Shown here: positions 52,905 through 60,032 of the stretch, piece by piece
How the letters are laid out: each line of letters begins with the position of its first letter
Position numbering within the stretch: position 1 is the stretch's first letter
NCBI GenBank assembly: GCA_002394365.1
Contig: DGTQ01000005.1
Location: forward strand, 214,781 to 278,780
DNA length: 64,000 nucleotides
Source of the DNA: Prevotellaceae bacterium UBA4332
Lineage (GTDB): Bacteria > Bacteroidota > Bacteroidia > Bacteroidales > Bacteroidaceae
Direction of reading: 5' to 3'
Notes under the pieces: model-generated
Seen by the model: only the letters and a program-made list of their open reading frames with translations
Told to the model about the DNA's origin: nothing
Databases searched by the model: none
Translations under genes and position numbers: made by a program

Positions 52905-52940
52905 TAATATCATATTATTATATATAATAATATGATATTA
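52905..52940. repeat. 36-bp perfect AT-only-core palindrome inside nested octamer repeats
   Basis: TAATATCATATTATTATA is followed by its exact reverse complement (centre at 52922/52923). It lies between AAGACAAT octamers on the left (52846-52867) and inverse ATTGTCTT octamers on the right (53030-53060). Confidence 0.95.
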
Positions 52941-53123
52941 AATTATACTACTTACACTTTGCTTATATATGCTATGATATTTTTACAATGTGTCACCTGA
53001 TACTTGCCGTCTGTATGTTGCAACCACCTTAATGTCTTAATGTCTTATTGTCTTATTGTCTTCGTTTTGAAATATTGACTTGAAAAAAGGTGCTGCAGAT
53101 TTTTCAGTGTCAAAAGAAAGTGT

Positions 53124-53131
53124 TACCTTTG
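53124..53131 (+). promoter_or_regulatory. yhcG promoter -7 box touching the start codon
   Basis: TACCTTTG ends one base before ATG 53133. Transcription should therefore start inside the frame, so either ATG 53154 is used or the message is leaderless. Confidence 0.65.
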
Positions 53132-53132
53132 C

Positions 53133-54251
53133 ATGGAAAGAAATATTGATAATATGGTGAATGAGATTATAAAATACGAACAGCAGTTTGAGGAGATACG
53201 AGGCATCATCAGCATGCATCGCGAACGGGCATTACGTGATGTGAATGAAGAGTCTCTCCAGATGAGCTGGACGGTAGGCAGGATAGTCAGTGACAGACTG
53301 AGAAACAACGAATGGGGAAGTAAGGTGGTGGTGCAGCTTTCAGAATATCTTCGCACTAAAGACCCAACGATGAAGGGTTATAGTCGTCGCAATATTTACA
53401 ATATGGTGAAGTTCTATGAGGAATATTCATCAAAGGCATTTGTTGATAGTCTGCAAAACTTGACATTACCGGATTTTGTGCAGAAACAAACTGCACAAAT
53501 GGATAAAGATACAATTGTGCAGATGCCGTCTGCACAATTACCCCGAATACTTTGCCTTACTACGTTTTCAAATCATATTGAGATTCTCAATCGATGCAAG
53601 ACCCCGGAACAACGGATTTTCTATATCTTATATTCATACCGGGAGCGACTGAAGAATAAGGAGTTGCAACGATGCATCGTGAATGACACCTTCGGGTCAT
53701 TGATGGGAAACAAGAAGAATTTTTCTGTGGGGCTGAAGCAGATATATCCCCAGTCCCAGTCGTTGATAAAGGATAGGGCTTTTGTGGATTTTCTGAGTTT
53801 ACCTGAGAAGCATAGCGAAAGGCAATTGCACAAGGGACTATTGGAGCACATGAAACAGTTTGTACTGGAATTGGGCAAGGATTTCCTGTATGTTGATAGT
53901 GAATATCCTTTACAGGTTGGCGGTTCTACGTTCAAGGTGGATTTGTTGTTCTATCATCGTGGTCTCCAATGTCTGGTCGCTATAGAGCTAAAGGCGAAGA
54001 AGTTTAAGCCCGAATACATAGGACAGTTGGAATTCTATTTGGAAGCCCTTGACAGAGATGTAAAGCGGAGTAACGAGAATCCCAGTATTGGCATTTTGCT
54101 TTGTCAGTCTGCTGATCAGAGTGTGGTAGAATATGCTATGAACAGGAGTCTCAGTCCAACGATGGTGGCAGAGTACCACCGCCAACTGATACCTAAAGAG
54201 GTTGTTCAGAAATCTCTGGAAGAATTCTGTTCTTTTTTAAAAGAGGCTTAA
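53133..54251 (+). CDS. YhcG/DUF1016-family PD-(D/E)XK nuclease
   Basis: 372 residues (365 if the second ATG at 53154 is used, as the promoter suggests). The N-terminal half is the DUF1016 region (SWTVGRIVSDRL, GYSRRNIYNMVKFY), the C-terminal half a restriction-nuclease-like domain with VDLLFYHRGLQCLVAIELK as the catalytic D...ExK and FKPEYIGQLEFYLEALD after it. Such genes sit beside restriction-modification systems; their role is unproven, probably DNA cleavage or protection. 34 bases before the type IIG gene and likely co-transcribed. Confidence 0.88.
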   Translation: MERNIDNMVNEIIKYEQQFEEIRGIISMHRERALRDVNEESLQMSWTVGRIVSDRLRNNEWGSKVVVQLSEYLRTKDPTMKGYSRRNIYNMVKFYEEYSSKAFVDSLQNLTLPDFVQKQTAQMDKDTIVQMPSAQLPRILCLTTFSNHIEILNRCKTPEQRIFYILYSYRERLKNKELQRCIVNDTFGSLMGNKKNFSVGLKQIYPQSQSLIKDRAFVDFLSLPEKHSERQLHKGLLEHMKQFVLELGKDFLYVDSEYPLQVGGSTFKVDLLFYHRGLQCLVAIELKAKKFKPEYIGQLEFYLEALDRDVKRSNENPSIGILLCQSADQSVVEYAMNRSLSPTMVAEYHRQLIPKEVVQKSLEEFCSFLKEA

Positions 54252-54285
54252 AGATAACCAGGAAAACTAAAACGTATAGAAATCT

Positions 54286-57200
54286 ATGCTGCTACAGAAG
54301 AACATAGTCAAGAAGCATTTGAACCTGCTCAATGACGAGCTGGTGATGGAAGCATGGAGAAAGTACGCCTTGTACTTTCTGAACGAGGACATACAGGCTA
54401 ACATTCACAAGATTAAGGAGGAGCAGTTTCAGGAGGGTTTCCTCAGGGAGTTGTTTGTCAACATACTGGGTTATACTATCAACCCTTCGCCTGACTATAA
54501 TCTCACTACTGAGCAGAAGAATGAGGTGGGTGCCAAGAAGGCTGACGGTGCTATCCTGATGGATGGCAAGGTAATAGGCGTGATAGAGCTGAAAGACCAC
54601 AAGACACCCGACCTTGCAAGCATAGAGACTCAGGCCTTCGGCTATAAGAGCAAGCATAGGGATACGCGTCTGGTCATTATCTCCAATTTTGAGAAGTTGC
54701 GCCTCTATATCGACAATGCTGTGGAGTATAGGGAATGGGATATATTCCACATGACACTTGATGTTTTTCGTGAGCTATACCTCTGCCTGGCATGGGAACA
54801 GGTGGTGCATGGCATTGCCATACAGATGAAGAGTGAATCGGTGTCTAACGAAGACCAGATAACTAAAGCTCTCTATCGTGACTACTCCGAGTTTAAGCGT
54901 GCGCTCTTTGCCGACATCCTTGCCCAGAATCCAGCCCCTGAGGGTAATGACGAAAAGAAGTGGCAACTATTGCTTTTCAAGAAGACGCAGAAGTTGCTCG
55001 ACCGTCTGCTGTTCATCCTCTTTGCTGAGGATGCAGGTCTGCTTCCTCCCAATATGATCATGCAGATAATAGATGAATGGAAGCAACTGAAGGAACTGGA
55101 TATGTATGTGCCCCTCTATGAGCGCATCAAGAAACATTTTGGTTATCTCAACACGGGTCACACCACCAGTAAATATGAGATATTTGCCTATAACGGCGGA
55201 CTGTTCAAGCCTGATGAGATGCTCGACAGCCTCACCATAAGCGACGACATACTGGCTGAGCACACTCGCAAGCTCTCTGCCTACGACTTTGAGAGCGATG
55301 TGGATGTGAATATTCTTGGTCACATCTTTGAAAACTCCCTTAGCGAAATAGAGGAGGTGACTCAGCAGATAAATAATGGCGAGGCGCCTCAGACCTCTAA
55401 GCGCAAGCAGGACGGCGTGTTCTACACCCCTCAGTACATCACCAAATACATAGTGGAGAACACCGTTGGTCGCCTCTGTGCCGAGAAGAAGCAAGAACTG
55501 GGCATCAACGAAGAAGAATACAATTCAGACCAACGCAGGCAACTGAAGACTAAGCAACGCCTTTTGCAGCAACTGGAGCAGTATCGTGAGTGGTTGCTCC
55601 AGCTCACCATTCTTGACCCAGCCTGTGGTAGTGGCGCATTTCTCAATGCCGCCCTTCAGTTTCTCATGGCTGAGCACAAGCAGCTGGACGAAATGAATGC
55701 CAAGATTACAGGCTCGGCACTCGTGTTCCAAGATGTGGAGCACAGCATACTTGAGCATAACCTCTATGGCGTGGATATCAATGAAGAGAGCGTGGGCATA
55801 GCCCAGTTGGCTCTGTGGCTTCGCACAGCCAAGAAGCACCGCAAGCTCAACACTCTAAACCAGAACATAAAGTGCGGCAACTCGCTCATCAGCGACCCAG
55901 CCATAGCTGGCGACAAGGCATTCGACTGGCAGAAGGAATTCCCGCAAGTCTTCGAAAAGGGTGGCTTCGATGTGGTGATAGGTAATCCGCCGTATGTTAG
56001 AGCAGAACTTCTCGCTCAAAATGATTTGGAGTATTATAAGGAAAACTATAAGGTGTTTACTCCTGATGGCGACCTTTTCTCATATTTCTATGAAAGGGGT
56101 ATGAATTTGCTAAGGGACAAAGGAATGTTTGGCTTTATCTCTAACACATTTGACAAGACTACAGCAGGTAGGACCTTAAGAGAATACCTACAAACAAATA
56201 CTACCATTGAGAAGTATGTTGACTTTACAGAAGTGCAAATATTTGAGGGCGCTACGACCTATCCTATAATCCTGCTCCTGTCAAAAAGACAAACAGAAAA
56301 CAGCACTTTTCCCTATATCAAGATACCAAGAGAGATGCAAGGCAGCGTGTCTATAGCATTAGCTCCTGAGAAGCAAGTAGGACAGAGCTGTTTGCAGAGC
56401 AGTAGTTGGTCTTTCCAAGATGCAGGAATGGCTGAAATCATAAAAAAGATTGCCTCTTTCAAAACAGTAAAAGAACAGTATGGAAAGTGCTATCGTGGTC
56501 TACTTACAGGCTTGAACGATGCTTTCATTATTGGCAAAGATGAGAAAGACTGTTTGATAGCGCAGGATACGAAGTCGAAAGAATTGATAAAATCAATCTA
56601 CGAGGGCAAGGACTTACAGAAATGGTATAATATACCTCTTGAGAAGTATCTCATCTGCACACACAATGGCTACGATGAAGTACCAGCGATAGACGTAGAG
56701 CTTTACCCTGCTATTAAGCAATATTTGGATTCTTTTGAACCCAAGTTAAGCAATAGATATGATAAGGGAAGTACCCCATATAATCTTCGCAACTGTGCAT
56801 ACCAATCATTATTTTATGAAACAAAGATTATATGGGGTAATCTGCAAAATTCCAATAAGTTTGGTTGGGATGATAAAGGTACTATTATTTCTGCTCCAGC
56901 CTGCATGTTGCCAGTAAACAACAAGGCACTACTTGCTGTTCTTAATTCAAAAATTGTTTGGACTTTCCTCACTACGATATGCGTTGTTCGCAATGGGGGA
57001 TACATCGAGGTAAAACCACAATATTTTGAGCAGATACCGATACCACCCTTGGAAGGCGAATTATGTAAAACCCTTGAATCCCTTGCCGACACAATGCTCA
57101 CCCTGCATCAGCAGTTGCAGGAGAAGCGTAGCCGTTTCTTGAATCGGCTGAGTGAGGACTATGACGGACTGAAGAAAACGACAGCCTTGCAGCAGTTTGA

Positions 57201-57420
57201 CACGATGGACTTCAGGGGACTGAAAGCAGAACTGAAAAAGCAGAAGATAAGCATACCACTCAAAGAACAAGACGAGTGGGAGGACTTCTTCAACCAACGC
57301 GTGGCAGAGTGCCAACAACTTACGGCACAGATAAAGGCTACTGACGAAGAAATAGACAATAAGGTATTTGACCTCTATGGACTGACCGATGAGGAACGCC
57401 AGATAGTAATGAATGGCTGA
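54286..57420 (+). CDS. Type IIG restriction-modification enzyme, Eco57I-like
   Basis: 1044-residue fusion of nuclease, N6-adenine methyltransferase and target-recognition region. Nuclease: KKADGAILMDGKVIGVIELK near residues 80-100 (D...ExK). Methylase: motif I LDPACGSGAFL near 443 and catalytic NPPY near 565, with the YGVDIN motif between. The C-terminal TaqI-like region includes IIWGNLQNSNKFG and a final coiled segment. One polypeptide can both cut and protect. The stretch from about 55985 to 57050 is visibly more AT-rich than the flanks, which suggests exchange of the recognition domain. Confidence 0.92.
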   Translation: MLLQKNIVKKHLNLLNDELVMEAWRKYALYFLNEDIQANIHKIKEEQFQEGFLRELFVNILGYTINPSPDYNLTTEQKNEVGAKKADGAILMDGKVIGVIELKDHKTPDLASIETQAFGYKSKHRDTRLVIISNFEKLRLYIDNAVEYREWDIFHMTLDVFRELYLCLAWEQVVHGIAIQMKSESVSNEDQITKALYRDYSEFKRALFADILAQNPAPEGNDEKKWQLLLFKKTQKLLDRLLFILFAEDAGLLPPNMIMQIIDEWKQLKELDMYVPLYERIKKHFGYLNTGHTTSKYEIFAYNGGLFKPDEMLDSLTISDDILAEHTRKLSAYDFESDVDVNILGHIFENSLSEIEEVTQQINNGEAPQTSKRKQDGVFYTPQYITKYIVENTVGRLCAEKKQELGINEEEYNSDQRRQLKTKQRLLQQLEQYREWLLQLTILDPACGSGAFLNAALQFLMAEHKQLDEMNAKITGSALVFQDVEHSILEHNLYGVDINEESVGIAQLALWLRTAKKHRKLNTLNQNIKCGNSLISDPAIAGDKAFDWQKEFPQVFEKGGFDVVIGNPPYVRAELLAQNDLEYYKENYKVFTPDGDLFSYFYERGMNLLRDKGMFGFISNTFDKTTAGRTLREYLQTNTTIEKYVDFTEVQIFEGATTYPIILLLSKRQTENSTFPYIKIPREMQGSVSIALAPEKQVGQSCLQSSSWSFQDAGMAEIIKKIASFKTVKEQYGKCYRGLLTGLNDAFIIGKDEKDCLIAQDTKSKELIKSIYEGKDLQKWYNIPLEKYLICTHNGYDEVPAIDVELYPAIKQYLDSFEPKLSNRYDKGSTPYNLRNCAYQSLFYETKIIWGNLQNSNKFGWDDKGTIISAPACMLPVNNKALLAVLNSKIVWTFLTTICVVRNGGYIEVKPQYFEQIPIPPLEGELCKTLESLADTMLTLHQQLQEKRSRFLNRLSEDYDGLKKTTALQQFDTMDFRGLKAELKKQKISIPLKEQDEWEDFFNQRVAECQQLTAQIKATDEEIDNKVFDLYGLTDEERQIVMNG

Positions 57421-57473
57421 TAAGTAAAAATGTATAGACAATAACAAAGAATAATTACTAAAAAAATAACAAT

Positions 57474-58355
57474 ATGGTACAGACGCAATTACTGAAACTT
57501 GATCCACCTTACCAGATTATTTCTGCACGTGGATATGTAGGCATACAGGTTGCCACGCTGATAGAGGTAAGAGAGATGGATATATCACAGAAAGGACGAT
57601 TTGGTAATATGTCGCCTTGGATGGAATATCACAGCTATCCAGTTGTCAACTATGGTCTGAAAGCTGGTTTGGAAGAGGAACTGAAATACAATAGAACCCC
57701 TTGGGATGAAGCAGAAGACTGGAAGATACGTCGTCGTATGCAGCCAGAGGGAGCTATATGGTCAGGCGTTGATATAAAGGATGTACGTATTTTGGGTATA
57801 GCAGGAGCAAATAACGATGCCATTGATTTGCTCTATTTTGTGCATCTCGTGCCCACAGCATATGGTATGGACCCATCACTTCGTGTATGGGATGAGAAAT
57901 CTACCTCTCGTATATACGAATTGTATCAGGGACTGGGTAATGTGGGATTGGAGACTCAACGAATTCCTTCGAAGACCTATAGACTACCAAATGGAGAAAC
58001 TGTAGATACGAAATATAGATATCCTATCACTCTGTCATATGAGCATAACCAAGCTTTAGATACTGATTTCATAAAAGTAACTGTTAAGGAAAGAACCTAT
58101 GAATATCCAGGTGAAGAGGATAATAGTGTGTATTTCAGATGTCAGATAGCCCCCAAATCCTCAGAGAGTATAGGTCGATGTGCATCAACAATAGCGGAAG
58201 CATTAAACTGTTTGGTATGGTTTTTACCTTCATATACTATTGACATACGACTGGAGAAGATTGAAGGTGAAGACAATCATGCAAAGGATATAAACCGACT
58301 GTTGGAACAGGTAAAAGAATGTTACCATAATTTGCGTTACCCTAAGGATGAATAG
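57474..58355 (+). CDS. Unrecognised protein next to the type IIG system
   Basis: 293 residues; I do not recognise a family. No signal peptide or membrane helix. Predicted mainly alpha/beta; notable segments are GYVGIQVATLIEVREMD, a charged Trp-rich region WDEAEDWKIRRRMQPEGAIW, IAGANNDAIDLLYFVHL and a helical C-terminus (DINRLLEQVKECYHNL). It follows the restriction gene by 53 bases and overlaps the next gene by 8 bases, so the pair is translationally coupled and probably part of the same defence cassette. Confidence 0.75.
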   Translation: MVQTQLLKLDPPYQIISARGYVGIQVATLIEVREMDISQKGRFGNMSPWMEYHSYPVVNYGLKAGLEEELKYNRTPWDEAEDWKIRRRMQPEGAIWSGVDIKDVRILGIAGANNDAIDLLYFVHLVPTAYGMDPSLRVWDEKSTSRIYELYQGLGNVGLETQRIPSKTYRLPNGETVDTKYRYPITLSYEHNQALDTDFIKVTVKERTYEYPGEEDNSVYFRCQIAPKSSESIGRCASTIAEALNCLVWFLPSYTIDIRLEKIEGEDNHAKDINRLLEQVKECYHNLRYPKDE

Positions 58356-59013
58356 TTTTATCGTCAAGGCAGTAAAACTTGATGGTATGAGTTGGCCTCT
58401 GCGATCAATGTTGCAGAGCCTCGACAGTCGTGAACTGGGCGAGGCAGAATGGTGGCGTCGTATGGCTACCATGCAAAATGCTGCAGCGCAAGCAGGTGAT
58501 GGTGACCTTCTGGCTACTCTTGACAATAAAAGGAATGAGCGTTATGGACAAAGATTTGAAGAACCTGAGGTGGTGAATAGCAATAATTTGCCCTCATTGT
58601 CAGCAGAGGAAACAATAAAGCGTTGGTTTAAGAACTTGACAACAGAACAGCAGACTGATTTCTTGAAGAGGGCTGTTAAAAAATTACTTGTTACTACCAA
58701 TGATGCAGGTAAGAAGAATCTTTTCTCTAAGAAACAAGATTGGATGGGTGTTTACCTTGTGCTGCGTGACCGATTGTCTTGTAACATCATGCAAAATGAT
58801 TTTCATAACTATGCGAAAAAAATAACCCCAGATGAGTGTCCGAACAAACTTCATATAAGTTCTTCGACCATGTCTAACTTTTCGAAGACTGTAGAAGTCC
58901 AAAAAGCATATTATAAAATGGCTCAACAATCTTTCCCTTTTTACGAACTATGTGAAACTTTTTGGAATATCATCAAGACACTGTATTATGCTGACATTTC
59001 TACTAATGGTTAG
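58348..59013 (+). CDS. Unrecognised protein coupled to the previous gene
   Basis: 221 residues, soluble, helical and basic in the second half (LKRAVKKLLVTTNDAGKKNLF). MLQSLDSRELGEAEWWRRM near the N-terminus and a DWMGVYLVLRD segment are the most distinctive parts. No family recognised. ATG at 58348 overlaps the previous gene's stop, and a hairpin follows the stop. AT-rich compared with the Bro and primase genes downstream, so it belongs to the inserted cargo. Confidence 0.75.
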   Translation: MNSFIVKAVKLDGMSWPLRSMLQSLDSRELGEAEWWRRMATMQNAAAQAGDGDLLATLDNKRNERYGQRFEEPEVVNSNNLPSLSAEETIKRWFKNLTTEQQTDFLKRAVKKLLVTTNDAGKKNLFSKKQDWMGVYLVLRDRLSCNIMQNDFHNYAKKITPDECPNKLHISSSTMSNFSKTVEVQKAYYKMAQQSFPFYELCETFWNIIKTLYYADISTNG

Positions 59014-59058
59014 TAAAAAGTTATAGTAACTTTACTAATCATTGAGAATAATTTACTG

Positions 59059-59092
59059 AGGCTTACTAATTATTAGTAGGCCTTATTTATTG
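59059..59092. terminator. Probable terminator at the end of the cargo
   Basis: AGGCTTACTAA (59059-59069) pairs with TTAGTAGGCCT (59073-59083), 11 pairs with one G-T wobble, loop TTA, followed by TATTTATTG. Confidence 0.6.
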
Positions 59093-59096
59093 TTCG

Positions 59097-59104
59097 TAAC
59101 TTTG
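59097..59104 (+). promoter_or_regulatory. -7 box directly before a terminator hairpin
   Basis: TAACTTTG followed by CACTCAGC. It is the only box before the Bro gene, 160 bases upstream of it. Confidence 0.65.
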
Positions 59105-59150
59105 CACTCAGCAATCGGCCGAACGAATGGCGTTGCTGAGTGATTTTTTT
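59105..59150 (+). terminator. Attenuator-like hairpin at the transcription start
   Basis: CACTCAGCAA (59105-59114) pairs perfectly with TTGCTGAGTG (59133-59142) and is followed by ATTTTTTT. Because it begins at the end of the -7 box it either yields a tiny RNA or controls read-through into the Bro-primase operon. Confidence 0.7.
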
Positions 59151-59264
59151 ATTATTAATCATTGAGTTGGAAAAAGGTGAGCAAGGAGAGGCATCCGGAT
59201 GAAATGAGCTCAAACTTCAAGCTGCTTTCTCTTATGAAGACTCGCTTAACCCCCAATTTTTACA

Positions 59265-60026
59265 ATGAAGAAAAAAAACAAGGAGAACCTTACGGAGGTT
59301 CAGATTTTCAACCACGAGGTGTTTGGCAACCTCAGAATGATGATGGGTGAGAATGGACAGCCCTTCTTTGTAGGTAAGGACGTGGCAAAGGCTTTAGGGT
59401 ATGACCAGACTGACAAAGCTATCAGACGGCATGTGGATGAGGATGACCGTACGAAACATACGGTCGTCGATTCGAAAGGAAGAAGTCAGCAGACAGTTAT
59501 CATCAATGAGAGCGGACTCTACTCGCTGGTGCTATCATCTAAGTTGCCTCAGGCAAAGGCATTCAAGAGGTGGGTGACGGCGGAGGTGCTTCCTCAGATT
59601 AGGATGACGGGAGGCTACATTCCCACCCACGACGGCGAGGGCAGGAGGCTGACTGACGAGGAGATAGTGGAACGTGCCTACGAGATAGTGGGCAGGACAC
59701 TACGGATGACTAACGCCCAGAGCGAGGACTGCCTCACGGCTACACAGGTGGCAGCACTCTGGGGCATGGACGTGATATCGTTCAACAACCTGCTCCGCGG
59801 CATGGGCATACAGCACAGGGAGCACGGCCGCTGGCAACTGAGCGAGGAGCTCCGAGACAAGGGGCTGACCGAGGTGAGGCACTTCTTCTGCTTCAGCCTG
59901 AGGGGCAAGCCCCGCACCGTGCGCTATCAGGTATGGACGCCCGAGGGGGTGGACTTTCTCAACACTATGGTGAGGAAGATGCCTAAGGAGATAACCGCTA
60001 ATATTCAGCTAAACTTCAATTTCTAA
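59265..60026 (+). CDS. Bro-N/antirepressor-type DNA-binding protein
   Basis: 253 residues. Bro-N domain at about 10-115 (FNHEVFGNLRMM, PFFVGKDVAKALGYDQTDKAIRRHV, INESGLYSLVLSSKLPQAKAFKRWV), then a C-terminal winged-helix-like KilAC/ANT region (LTATQVAALWGM, RGMGIQHREHGRWQL). Such proteins regulate phage or element genes. Located 6 bases before the DUF3987 gene, GC-rich like it, and unlike the cargo genes upstream. Confidence 0.85.
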   Translation: MKKKNKENLTEVQIFNHEVFGNLRMMMGENGQPFFVGKDVAKALGYDQTDKAIRRHVDEDDRTKHTVVDSKGRSQQTVIINESGLYSLVLSSKLPQAKAFKRWVTAEVLPQIRMTGGYIPTHDGEGRRLTDEEIVERAYEIVGRTLRMTNAQSEDCLTATQVAALWGMDVISFNNLLRGMGIQHREHGRWQLSEELRDKGLTEVRHFFCFSLRGKPRTVRYQVWTPEGVDFLNTMVRKMPKEITANIQLNFNF

Positions 60027-60032
60027 TTAGCT

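Larger units (their letters stand above)
52351..53132. other. Divergent repeat-rich region between HU and YhcG genes
   Basis: Contains GTTAGAGGA words (52374-52412), a CCCCCTAAACAGGGGG hairpin (52557-52573), the HU promoter, a 21-bp array (52705-52783), AAGACAAT octamers, a 36-bp perfect palindrome and the yhcG promoter. No gene; the open frame 52480-52848 simply reads the repeats. Confidence 0.75.

Noticed and set aside
59162..59350. 62-codon frame before the Bro gene
   Set aside because: Overlaps the Bro gene start in another frame and lacks family similarity.
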